The translations under genes and the position numbers were made by a program. Positions 6,717 through 13,154 of a DNA stretch of 16,998 nt are shown one piece after another (position 1 is the first letter of the stretch; the number at the start of each line of letters is the position of its first letter). The DNA comes from a bacterium (lineage in GTDB: Bacteria > Patescibacteriota > Patescibacteriia > JAACEG01): contig JALULG010000011.1 in NCBI GenBank assembly GCA_027040785.1, positions 1 to 16,998 on the forward strand, given 5' to 3'. The notes beneath the pieces were generated by a model, which was not told the DNA's origin, ran no database searches, and saw only the letters and a list, made by a program, of their open reading frames with translations.

Positions 6717-7826
6717 TTAAGAGGCCAACTCTCTGAAAACTTGCATCACCTCCTTTTTCAAAAATTTATATACTGACGGGACCTGTTCCCAAGCCCCTTT
6801 TATTTTGCCTCCAACCATCGCCCAAGGGCGCAAGACCCTGTGATGGCGATGACGCCAAATTTCGATCTCCAGCTCATTGACTTTTCTGATGTTGTCGTGA
6901 GCTTTTTTCAAAATTTTGGCGTTCAGGCCGGACACCTTCTTTCCCGACCTAATAATTTTTTCCGCCTTGGCGATGTCCGCCTGGAGACTGCCCAAAACCT
7001 GATAGGCCTGAGCAATCTTTATCCGAGCAATCTGATTCTCGGACTGATTATATGCCACAACGTGGCTTATAATCTCAGGCGAAATATCGCCTGTCACCAA
7101 CAAGATCATATAAGGTAGCGCATAAAGCAACCACCCAATATGTCCTGCAATCACCAGGCGGTGGGTCCAAGTCTGTCTCCAATCTTCCTTAAACTTCCAG
7201 GAGACCAGAGTCAGGAAAAAAACCGGACCCAAGTAAAAAATCACCGGCGAATACCCGACTAAAAAATCCGGGCTGTTGATATCCACCATTTCGCCGGTGT
7301 CTAAATACTTTTTCAAGAAAAACAATAAAAAGAGTATTAGAACGCCGACGGGGTCGGCCAGCCCTCTCTGGACATTAGGCCAATATGATAAGAGCCAAAG
7401 AACAGAAAGGCCTACCAGATAAATTCCTGCGCCAACCAGGAACATCCCTTGGGACATTCCCGTATAGTGCAGGATACTTCCCTTAAAAGCAAAGACGAGG
7501 ATAAGGGGGTATAGTCCCCTTAAAAAAATAACCTCGCCAACTTCTGCCCGGGGGCATAATACCAGCTCAGCCCCGTAAAAGCAGAAGATTAAAGCGACTA
7601 GGAGCAGAACACTCTGCCCCAGACCGCCCATCGGCAAGGTGCCGAAAAAACGGTCCACAACCGCTGCGATCAGGAGGCCGATCGCAACAATAACAAGAAC
7701 TTTCCCGACGCTTATGAAGGCGTCAAGAAGATCTTTTGTAGACTCAATATTCCTCCCCTGCAGAGAGGGGAACACAAAAGTGTAGCTGGCGACCATGGAG
7801 GCCACCAAGATAATTAAAGAAAGCAT
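6717..7826 (-). CDS. Island protein: ~8-TM membrane protein with helical C-terminal tail
   Basis: Not recognised. The 369-residue product has hydrophobic segments near 4-20, 39-57, 69-92, 100-115, 127-148, 156-172, 188-210 and 224-246. A soluble, charged, mostly helical C-terminal third follows (about 260-330, rich in Ala/Lys/Ile/Glu), then a His/Arg cluster WRHRHHRVLRPW (324-335). The tail probably faces the cytoplasm and could be a docking domain. Starting from ATG 7826 is well supported: GGAGG (7831-7835) lies 4 nt upstream, with a small hairpin just before it (7838-7858). It is the last gene of the left operon, 42 nt after the anchored protein. Its GC content is clearly higher than in flanking host genes. 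Confidence 0.82.
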   Translation of the reverse strand: MLSLIILVASMVASYTFVFPSLQGRNIESTKDLLDAFISVGKVLVIVAIGLLIAAVVDRFFGTLPMGGLGQSVLLLVALIFCFYGAELVLCPRAEVGEVIFLRGLYPLILVFAFKGSILHYTGMSQGMFLVGAGIYLVGLSVLWLLSYWPNVQRGLADPVGVLILFLLFFLKKYLDTGEMVDINSPDFLVGYSPVIFYLGPVFFLTLVSWKFKEDWRQTWTHRLVIAGHIGWLLYALPYMILLVTGDISPEIISHVVAYNQSENQIARIKIAQAYQVLGSLQADIAKAEKIIRSGKKVSGLNAKILKKAHDNIRKVNELEIEIWRHRHHRVLRPWAMVGGKIKGAWEQVPSVYKFLKKEVMQVFRELAS

Positions 7827-7868
7827 GTTTCCTCCTTCGCCGATTTTTCCCTCGGTCGCGGGGTTTTT

Positions 7869-8579
7869 TTATTTGTTAAAATCAACCGGATCCTTGCTAA
7901 AATCCGGGTAATTGCCATTTTTCAGTCCCAGCGCCTTTTTGGGAACTTCCAAAAGAAAATCAATAGTCCCCTCTTTGCCCTGTTGAGGCGACTGAGACGC
8001 CTTGGCCTTTGTCGGTCTTACCGATGTTTCCGGCAAATCTGAGAGTTCGGGGATACTTTTTTTATAATTCCCCTGTGTCAGATTTTCCAGCTTTATCACC
8101 ATTGGCGATAACCGGAAATGACCGATTTCCCCTTTCCCGGTAAAAACTTCATCGGTCAGGGGATTGAAATACTGCGGATTATAAGCAATCCGCAATATTA
8201 TTTTATCAGCCAAAGGCACTTCCAGCCGAGACTGCTTGGCTGAAAGTTTCTTGGTCACTCCTCGGTAAGTGACCGTGATAAAAACTATCTTGCTCCAAGG
8301 TCTTACTTCATCAACCCAGGGTTTTACTCTCCCAATCAAGTGGGTTGAAGGAGATTTTACTAAGAAAATCTCTTCGGGAGCGCTAAAAATCACTACCCCC
8401 TTTTTGACCTTGAAAGATTTCTCAGAAACGGCGTAATTGCCATTCAAAAAAATTTTGTATTCAGCCACAGCGCTCTGACGAGCACTTTTAACGGAGTTTC
8501 CTCCGCCAAAATAAACACTGGATGCGATTAGGGCAATCAGCCCAATCGCAAAAAGGAACATTTTTATTTTTTTCCTCAT
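7869..8579 (-). CDS. Island protein: membrane-anchored, beta-rich extracytoplasmic protein
   Basis: Not recognised. This 236-residue protein has an Arg/Lys-rich start (MRKKIK) and one hydrophobic segment at about 7-25 (FLFAIGLIALIASSVYF), read as a signal anchor or uncleaved signal. The rest is polar, with alternating hydrophobic residues typical of beta-strands (for example YKIFLNGNYAV, KIVFITVTYRG, LADKIILRIAY). A Pro/Ser/Lys/Gln-rich stretch near 186-204 precedes the final 30 residues. The start overlaps the stop of the upstream gene in an ATGA (8576-8579), and GGAGG lies 6 nt before the ATG, so the two are coupled. It presumably works outside the membrane with its multi-TM neighbours. Confidence 0.8.
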   Translation of the reverse strand: MRKKIKMFLFAIGLIALIASSVYFGGGNSVKSARQSAVAEYKIFLNGNYAVSEKSFKVKKGVVIFSAPEEIFLVKSPSTHLIGRVKPWVDEVRPWSKIVFITVTYRGVTKKLSAKQSRLEVPLADKIILRIAYNPQYFNPLTDEVFTGKGEIGHFRLSPMVIKLENLTQGNYKKSIPELSDLPETSVRPTKAKASQSPQQGKEGTIDFLLEVPKKALGLKNGNYPDFSKDPVDFNK

Positions 8580-9667
8580 TTTCTTCCTCCTCTATGTTTA
8601 AAAACAGAATCTGTCACACTATCAATTATGACATAAATCCAAGGCAACAGATTCTTTTGTTCGGTTTTTTTCGGCATGGCTTTATATTTGTCAATCGCCT
8701 CGGAGATAATCTCCGGAATGGCGATTAACATAAAGACAATATAAGCCATTATGAAATAAACTATAAAAAATAGCTTTGTCATAACGGCCTCTACCCGGCC
8801 ATACTCAACCGGTAAATTGTTTCTGACAAAAGACTTCAACCACGTTTCCGCGGTCTTAGTCTTCTGATCATCATCGCCGGTTAATTCAGCCGGGAAGCGA
8901 TGCCATGCCCCGGGAGCGGGCTTGCTTGGTTGAAACTCTGCCTTCAATTTCTCCCAAGCGGTGGTTTCGGTTAACTGATCTTCAACCGAAATCACAGCCC
9001 TGTTTTGATGCTCAAAATATTCGTGGGGCCTTAACAGGTCAACCCCGGCGAGTATGAACATCAGAACAATTACCACCAGCCCTCCGTAAGCAACGGAACG
9101 CGGATATAATTCCGTGTCCGTTACTTCTTCCAGAACAAAAGTAAGCAACGAAACACCTACCAGCCAATTAGTCGCGCTGGCAAAGGTATGCTTAAATTCC
9201 GGAAGATAGGCAATGCTCAATACAACAAGCACTACCATCAGAGGGACAATAATCACCAAATGCCACAGCCGGTATTTCCGCAATGGCGCGGTGATCAGCC
9301 ACGTAATAATCCCTGCAAGGATTATCCGGAAAACAATGCTTTCCCCGAACAATCCTAGAATATATTGAAAACCGAGAACAGCTACCACCCCGAGGGTGAA
9401 CCAGCCCACCCTCTTAAAGAAGCCGTGCTTCCGCCCCGGTTTAGCAACTACTAAAACCGGATTTCCGGAATCGTCAAGAACGGGCTTTTGAACTATTTTG
9501 CCCTTTTCCTTGACCTCCTTGGTTTTCGGTTCAGTGGTGTCCTCCCAGACACCTTTCAAGTGATTCTGCCAGGAAGCCGGCAGAATATTCCAGAAAAAAT
9601 CTCTTAACGGTTTAACGAACCAAACCATTAAGAAAACTATTAATAAAAAAAATAAAAAAAACTTCAT
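8576..9667 (-). CDS. Island protein: ~7-TM membrane protein
   Basis: Not recognised. The 363-residue product has an N-terminal hydrophobic helix (2-18), a soluble stretch of about 65 residues, then hydrophobic segments near 87-107, 111-128, 134-154, 166-182 and 191-212. A long polar domain follows (about 213-295: acidic, Trp/Pro-containing), then a last TM at 297-320 and a basic tail ending KHRGGRK. The order suggests a membrane scaffold with one sizeable soluble loop. The start is supported by AAAGGAGG (9673-9680) 5 nt upstream of the ATG, directly abutting a CAGCC/GGCTG hairpin (9681-9693). It is the first gene of the left operon and overlaps the next by 4 nt. Confidence 0.82.
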   Translation of the reverse strand: MKFFLFFLLIVFLMVWFVKPLRDFFWNILPASWQNHLKGVWEDTTEPKTKEVKEKGKIVQKPVLDDSGNPVLVVAKPGRKHGFFKRVGWFTLGVVAVLGFQYILGLFGESIVFRIILAGIITWLITAPLRKYRLWHLVIIVPLMVVLVVLSIAYLPEFKHTFASATNWLVGVSLLTFVLEEVTDTELYPRSVAYGGLVVIVLMFILAGVDLLRPHEYFEHQNRAVISVEDQLTETTAWEKLKAEFQPSKPAPGAWHRFPAELTGDDDQKTKTAETWLKSFVRNNLPVEYGRVEAVMTKLFFIVYFIMAYIVFMLIAIPEIISEAIDKYKAMPKKTEQKNLLPWIYVIIDSVTDSVFKHRGGRK

Positions 9668-9680
9668 TTCCGCCTCCTTT

Positions 9681-9693
9681 CAGCCAATGGCTG
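9681..9693 (-). promoter_or_regulatory. Hairpin abutting the SD of the first left-operon gene
   Basis: CAGCC/GGCTG with a 3-nt loop, immediately next to the AAAGGAGG SD. It could occlude or expose the ribosome-binding site or protect the 5' end. The same layout occurs before four other island genes. Confidence 0.55.
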
Positions 9694-9743
9694 ATTAAAA
9701 ATTTATATTTCCCATTTAAAATGGGATTTTTGTCAATGTCCAA

Positions 9744-9763
9744 GGTTTGTCGCCAAACCCCGA
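9744..9763. repeat. Partial second copy of the MITE end
   Basis: Shares a perfect 16-base direct repeat, TGTCGCCAAACCCCGA (9748-9763), with the MITE left end (9824-9839). It can also fold by itself as GGTTTG-TCGC-CAAACC (9744-9759). It may be a remnant of an earlier insertion. Confidence 0.65.
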
Positions 9764-9818
9764 ATTATTTTAAATTATTCAATTTAAATCTAATGCGGCA
9801 TTTGGCAAACTGTTTAAT

Positions 9819-9978
9819 GGGACTGTCGCCAAACCCCGATTTTCGCCAATTTTCTCAAATTTTGCCTGCGACTTGTTGAAAAAATTTTATCAATACGCCG
9901 TATTTATGCAATTTTTTCAACAGCGTCTCGACTAAAATTTAAAAAAATTCATCAAAAACGGGATTTAGCGACAGTCCC
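9819..9978. mobile_element. 160-bp MITE-like non-coding element
   Basis: Terminal inverted repeats of 25 bp with 3 mismatches: the left end starts GGGACTGTCGCCAAACCCCG and the right end, read inward, starts GGGACTGTCGCTAAATCCCG. The element is flanked by a perfect 5-bp direct repeat TTAAT (9814-9818 and 9979-9983), as expected of a target-site duplication. Inside, TGTTGAAAAAATT (9874-9886) and AATTTTTTCAACA (9910-9922) form a further perfect 13-bp hairpin. It has no coding capacity, so it would need a transposase supplied in trans. It lies within the transcribed leader of the left operon. Confidence 0.82.
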
Positions 9979-10008
9979 TTAATAAATCCTGATTAAATTT
10001 AACATTAA

Positions 10009-10037
10009 ATTATAGCATTTTTTGCCTTTTTTGTCAA
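10009..10037 (-). promoter_or_regulatory. Strong sigma-70-type promoter for the left island operon
   Basis: Minus strand: consensus -35 TTGACA (10032-10037), 17-nt spacer ending TGC (extended -10), and consensus -10 TATAAT (10009-10014). The predicted start is near 10002, giving a leader of about 335 nt that contains the MITE and the partial end copy before the first gene. Confidence 0.8.
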
Positions 10038-10067
10038 TGGAAAAAAGGTATTTTTTCTCTTTTTCCT

Positions 10068-10450
10068 GAGATGCGAAATAATACCGAATAAATTCAATAC
10101 AAGATTCAGTATAATAGGAGAGACGAGATGCTGAACCGAGTTCAGCATGACATGGATAATTACTGTCACCCTGAATTTATTTCAGGGCCTCGTGTTAAAA
10201 CCACTGTCATTCTGAACTTGTTTCAGAATCTCGTGTCAATATATGTCATTCTGAATTTATTTCAGAATCTCGTTGATTTAAGTTTTACTCTTTTCTCACG
10301 AGATGCTGAACCGAGTTCAGCATGACATGGGGGAAAAAGATGCTTGAAATGAATTCAGCATGACATGAAACTCTATTGTCACCCTGAATTTATTTCAGGG
10401 TCTCGTGTTAAAACCACTGTCATTCTGAACTTGTTTCAGAATCTCGTGTT
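10068..10450. repeat. Palindromic repeat cluster D, between the two island promoters
   Basis: Units with stems GC/GC, CC/GG and TT/AA in both orientations. A 73-bp pair of units at 10164-10236 recurs at 10377-10449 with one mismatch. One full composite element lies at 10244-10327. A 37-bp piece at 10151-10187 recurs in cluster E at 13317-13353, including the non-repeat flank GGATAATTACTG. The open frame through this stretch is repeat-derived and not a gene. Confidence 0.9.
10244..10327. repeat. Composite palindromic element 5 (84 bp)
   Basis: TGTCA to TGACA. The left unit stem is ATTCTGAA/TTCAGAAT and the right unit ATGCTGAA/TTCAGCAT. The linker is TTTAAGTTTTACTCTTTTCT. Confidence 0.82.
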
Positions 10451-10458
10451 TTCAATGC

Positions 10459-10486
10459 TTGACAAAATCAATATTTATGTTAAAGT
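10459..10486 (+). promoter_or_regulatory. Promoter for the right island operon
   Basis: Consensus -35 TTGACA (10459-10464), 16-nt spacer, and -10 TAAAGT (10481-10486, 4 of 6 consensus bases). The predicted start near 10493 coincides with the base of a perfect 8-bp hairpin (10493-10513). Confidence 0.6.
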
Positions 10487-10492
10487 AATTTG

Positions 10493-10638
10493 AATTGTCT
10501 TTAATAGACAATTAGAACCTTAAAAATAAATCTGAAAGGAGGTGATGAAAAGTAATGGGGCCTGCTTTTGATTTTTCAAAAGCAGATTGGTGTTAACTTC
10601 TGAGCCGTTTTGGCTCATACAAATTTAGGAGAAAAAAA
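10493..10638 (+). promoter_or_regulatory. Structured 5' leader of the right operon
   Basis: Three hairpins in series: AATTGTCT/AGACAATT (10493-10513) at the presumed mRNA 5' end, CTGCTTTTGA/TCAAAAGCAG (10562-10585) inside a short ORF, and TGAGCC/GGCTCA (10601-10617) 9 nt before the SD of the first gene. The second hairpin would be melted by a ribosome translating the short ORF, so a translation-coupled switch is possible. No known riboswitch family is recognised. Confidence 0.5.
10555..10596 (+). CDS. Putative 13-residue leader peptide
   Basis: The ORF encodes MGPAFDFSKADWC and ends in TAA. A near-perfect anti-SD match, AAAGGAGGTGAT (10535-10546), lies 8 nt upstream, the strongest ribosome-binding site in the window. 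The ORF spans the CTGCTTTTGA hairpin and stops shortly before the hairpin preceding the first exported-protein gene. No run of a single amino acid is seen, so classical amino-acid attenuation is not indicated. An alternative ATG at 10545 gives an 8-residue peptide but sits too close to the SD. It could be a regulatory uORF or simply an insulating standby site. Confidence 0.42.
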   Translation: MGPAFDFSKADWC

Positions 10639-11268
10639 ATGAAACAAACACTTTTTTCTTTTTTTGTTTTTTTATTTATTACTGCTACTGTTCCTGCCAT
10701 GGCCTGCAACCCGGGCACACCGGGATGCGATGACCAAAATTCCTCCGGAGATGTTTGGTCAAATCAGTGGCAGAATCAATCCACTGATTTTGACCATATG
10801 AGAGATGAGTATATCTCTCACGGATCTCAGCAACAAGGTCAATGCGCCCGAGGATGGGGAGATGCCGGTTTCTCCGGCTCAGTTGACCTGAGCCAGGGAG
10901 AGTATCAGCCCTATGAATTCTCGGCTGATACCTCCAATGGTGGGTCAACTCACCATTTTGGTGAGATGATTCAACATCAGTATTCGTGGGGCGAGGTCAG
11001 CCCTGACTGCGATTTGGGGATCTCGACATCCCAAAATCAGAAAGGAGAGAATCATGCTCTCCAAACTGGCACGCATATGAGTGCCTCAAATAGAGGCGAT
11101 GCTCATGCATCTGCCAAGCTCGGTGGCGCACCGGACACAACCGGGACGGTTATGGATCAGGACCAGATCCATAACTATTACCAGGAACGCCCGGATGGCG
11201 CCTGGCAGGGAGGCACTTTGGAGACCAAGACTCATCTGGAGCTTGGTTCTCCTCCAAGCACCCCATAA
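10639..11268 (+). CDS. Island protein: exported Gln/Ser/Gly-rich four-cysteine protein
   Basis: Not recognised. The 209-residue precursor starts with a clear signal peptide (MKQT, a Phe-rich hydrophobic core, then TVPAMA with cleavage expected after Ala22). The mature protein begins CNPGTPGC and has four cysteines (23, 30, 69, 124), which could form two disulfides. It is rich in Gln, Ser, Gly, Asn, Asp and His, poor in Leu/Ile, and has many short strand-like segments (for example AGFSGSVDLS, HHFGEMIQHQYSW). This suggests a beta-rich surface or matrix protein. Cys23 right after the cleavage site is not in a good lipobox (AMAC). The SD AGGAG is 7 nt upstream. It is first in the right operon and GC-rich (35 of 60 bases at 11161-11220). 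Confidence 0.8.
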   Translation: MKQTLFSFFVFLFITATVPAMACNPGTPGCDDQNSSGDVWSNQWQNQSTDFDHMRDEYISHGSQQQGQCARGWGDAGFSGSVDLSQGEYQPYEFSADTSNGGSTHHFGEMIQHQYSWGEVSPDCDLGISTSQNQKGENHALQTGTHMSASNRGDAHASAKLGGAPDTTGTVMDQDQIHNYYQERPDGAWQGGTLETKTHLELGSPPSTP

Positions 11269-11282
11269 TCACCTGCTAACTC

Positions 11283-11313
11283 GCTCCGACCATTAATTTT
11301 TAATGGTCGGAGC
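11283..11313 (+). promoter_or_regulatory. Long intergenic hairpin between right-operon genes 1 and 2
   Basis: A perfect 14-bp stem, GCTCCGACCATTAA (11283-11296) against TTAATGGTCGGAGC (11300-11313), with a 3-nt loop. No T run follows; instead the SD of the next gene starts 9 nt later. It is more likely an mRNA-processing or stability structure, or partial attenuator, than a full terminator. Confidence 0.65.
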
Positions 11314-11335
11314 ATAACTTTTAAAGGAGTAAAAA

Positions 11336-12181
11336 ATGAAAGCTTATTATTTTCTTTTTTCGCTTTTTTTCTTGTTTTTTTCAGGGGCAAGCTTTGCCCA
11401 ATGTAACGGGCGAATTTGCACACCTGATGCAGAAATCAGTTCAGATGCGACCGCCCGTCAAGGGCAGGAGCAAAATTTGGTTTACGCGCCATACAGTGAG
11501 GCGCGTTATACTAACCACATACAACCCCTAAACCCGGGGTATCCGGACAACTACGGGAACCACCTTCCCCGAAAACAGTACTCAGGGAATGTTTGGAACC
11601 CGAAAAATTTCGTGGCGATTAAAAGAGTTTTTAATCGCGCGGAATTGGTAAGGATAGCGAAAGAGGGAGATTATGATATCTACCCTCAAAAAATCCCGCT
11701 GGTTGGGAAACCGGTTTCCAAAATAGCGATCTACATCTTGGAGGCATTGCCACCGGGAGAATATTCTCAGAATTGGCCGGCCATTACCGGCTTTACTGAG
11801 AATAAAAATCCCACTCAGGGATTGATTGCCCGCGTTGCCATTGAGGCAATGGACCATGGGGCAAACATTCTCTGGTTGCTTAATGCCGGCGGGGATCGGG
11901 AGTTTACATCCGATAGTGTTGGCACCGGCGCCAGTCTTTCCGGCAGTTTCTTCATTGATTCTGCCAAAGAGCTACTGGGCGCTATGGGCGCCATTGCGGG
12001 TTTCTCTCGTCTAAAAGCAAAGCACAAGGACGAGGGATGGGTTCAGGCAATCCCGATCTTTTATCAACCCCTAACCGATGTTCGTCCAATTAAAGTTTCG
12101 GACGAGCAAAAACAAGCGGAATGCTCCTTTCTGAACCAAAATCCACTTTTTAAAAACAGCCACCTGTTTGGCTGTAAATAA
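11336..12181 (+). CDS. Island protein: exported four-cysteine protein with a 'GAN' segment
   Basis: Not firmly recognised. The 281-residue precursor has a signal peptide (hydrophobic Phe/Leu core, GASFA, cleavage expected after Ala21), so the mature protein begins QCNGRIC. Its four cysteines are paired at the two ends (23, 28 and 263, 280), suggesting terminal disulfides. Residues 22-90 are polar and Pro/Asn/Tyr-rich. A folded part follows with KIAIYILEALPPGEY, then ARVAIEAMDHGANILWLL, a Gly-rich GTGASLSGSFF, and a closing WVQAIPIFY strand. The helix-GAN-strand pattern resembles that in small envelope-protein families such as RcsF/YbjQ, but this is only a visual similarity. The SD AAAGGAG is 6 nt before the ATG. 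Its end abuts the lipoprotein gene. Confidence 0.78.
   Translation: MKAYYFLFSLFFLFFSGASFAQCNGRICTPDAEISSDATARQGQEQNLVYAPYSEARYTNHIQPLNPGYPDNYGNHLPRKQYSGNVWNPKNFVAIKRVFNRAELVRIAKEGDYDIYPQKIPLVGKPVSKIAIYILEALPPGEYSQNWPAITGFTENKNPTQGLIARVAIEAMDHGANILWLLNAGGDREFTSDSVGTGASLSGSFFIDSAKELLGAMGAIAGFSRLKAKHKDEGWVQAIPIFYQPLTDVRPIKVSDEQKQAECSFLNQNPLFKNSHLFGCK
12157..12174 (+). promoter_or_regulatory. Hairpin before the lipoprotein gene SD
   Basis: CAGCCA/TGGCTG with a 6-nt loop, formed by the last codons of the preceding gene. The stop codon and AAGGAGG SD follow within 5 nt. It has the same layout as the other island hairpins. Confidence 0.5.
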
Positions 12182-12191
12182 GGAGGAAGAA

Positions 12192-12917
12192 ATGAAAAAA
12201 TTATCTTATCTTTTTATTGTTTTTTTACTGTCAGCTTGCGCCGGCACAATTCCGCCGGCACCACCAGGAGCGGTTGAGACAGCTCTGCCCGGCAATGCCG
12301 GGGAGACCTTAACCATCCAGCCGAGACATATCAGCCCGGCCGATCATCTACGACAGGAAACTGTCAAGAAAATGATCAGGGCGAACTTGAAAGTTTCATC
12401 AATTGCTCCGGCTCCGACTTCGGCAAGCTTTTCCCAACTTTCCCAATCTTCTGAGATTGAAAAAAGATTGGCAAAAGTGGAAAGTCGAGTCAAGAGAATT
12501 GGCCGACTTGCCGAAAAAAATCGCGCCCGGATTGGCGATGTGGAATTGGCGGTTCGCCATATCCACCACATAAAAGTCAAGGGGGATAAATTAAAATTTG
12601 CTCCCGGTTCTTGGGAGATTCACCCTGAAATGGCCAAATATCTTAAAAAAATGGCCAAAATCTACAAGCACGAAAGTGCTTGTGAAAAATACGAAAAGCT
12701 AATGGCCATTTACGGCCACACCGATAGCTCTCCTCCCTCGGAAATTTCCAACGAGGAATTGGCCTGCAACAGGGCCAATGCCGTTGCCGAATTTTTAAAA
12801 AAAGAAGGAGTTAAAATGGAGGACGTTGAGATCGGGCCTGATGATAAAGAAAACAGGTTTGGGCCCGGCTCAAGGAGTCGAACGGTTCGGCTCATCTCCG
12901 AGGTCATCGAACAATGA
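12192..12917 (+). CDS. Island lipoprotein with OmpA-type peptidoglycan-binding domain
   Basis: A 241-residue lipoprotein. The signal ends in a classical lipobox LSAC, so Cys16 would be lipidated and signal peptidase II would cleave before it. A Pro/Ala-rich linker follows, then a helical, probably coiled-coil stretch (about 86-122), and a C-terminal OmpA-like domain (about 130-238). The domain contains GHTD (175-178), NRANAV (193-198) and RSRTVRL near the end. Asp178 and Arg194 match in spacing the pair that binds diaminopimelate in peptidoglycan in this family. I chose ATG 12192, not the in-frame TTG at 12168, because AAGGAGG ends 5 nt upstream and the longer form would spoil the signal peptide. 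It would tether the system to the cell wall. It is last in the right operon. Confidence 0.88.
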   Translation: MKKLSYLFIVFLLSACAGTIPPAPPGAVETALPGNAGETLTIQPRHISPADHLRQETVKKMIRANLKVSSIAPAPTSASFSQLSQSSEIEKRLAKVESRVKRIGRLAEKNRARIGDVELAVRHIHHIKVKGDKLKFAPGSWEIHPEMAKYLKKMAKIYKHESACEKYEKLMAIYGHTDSSPPSEISNEELACNRANAVAEFLKKEGVKMEDVEIGPDDKENRFGPGSRSRTVRLISEVIEQ

Positions 12918-12937
12918 TGGCCTTAACCTTAAATAAC

Positions 12938-12972
12938 AAAGCCCCGCCGATAAAAACGGCGAGGCTTTTTTC
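12938..12972 (+). terminator. Strong terminator of the right island operon
   Basis: AAAGCC-C-CGCCG (from 12938) pairs with CGGCG-A-GGCTTT around an A-rich loop with one internal mismatch, followed by TTTTTTCTTTT. It is GC-rich, unlike the A/T-armed terminators outside the island, and marks the right edge of the island. Confidence 0.92.
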
Positions 12973-13039
12973 TTTTGTTTATTTTTATTCTAAATTTTAC
13001 TGTCATCCTACTTCTTTCAGGGTCTCGTGGCAAACCCAC

Positions 13040-13124
13040 TGTCATTCTGGAACTTATTTCAGAATCTCATGAATTTTAGGTTTTACTTTATTTTACGAGA
13101 TGCTGAAACAAGTTCAGCATGACA
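13040..13124. repeat. Composite palindromic element 6 (85 bp)
   Basis: TGTCA to TGACA. The left unit stem is ATTCTG/CAGAAT with one extra G, and the right unit ATGCTGAA with TTCAGCAT. The linker is TTTTAGGTTTTACTTTATTT. Confidence 0.82.
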
Positions 13125-13154
13125 TGGGGAGATTAATATGACAGGAAAAAACGC

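Noticed and set aside
6840..7118. 92-codon open frame on the plus strand
   Set aside because: Antisense to the helical tail of the 8-TM island gene, which has an SD, membrane-protein composition and an operon position.
10128..10325. Open reading frame of 65 codons on the plus strand
   Set aside because: It runs entirely through palindromic repeat units; its repeated NLFQNLV-type peptide is just the translated repeat.
9668..10638. Replication origin or integrative-element attachment site
   Set aside because: The AT-rich stretch and inverted repeats are explained by promoters, the MITE and repeat units; no DnaA-box cluster, integrase gene or tRNA-end duplication was seen.
11283..11313. Terminator between the first two right-operon genes
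   Set aside because: The stem is long and perfect but is followed by AT-mixed sequence and an SD rather than a T run, so full termination is unlikely.
12168..12191. Upstream TTG start for the OmpA lipoprotein
   Set aside because: The added residues (VNKEEE) would precede the signal peptide and lie over the SD; ATG 12192 has ideal SD spacing.
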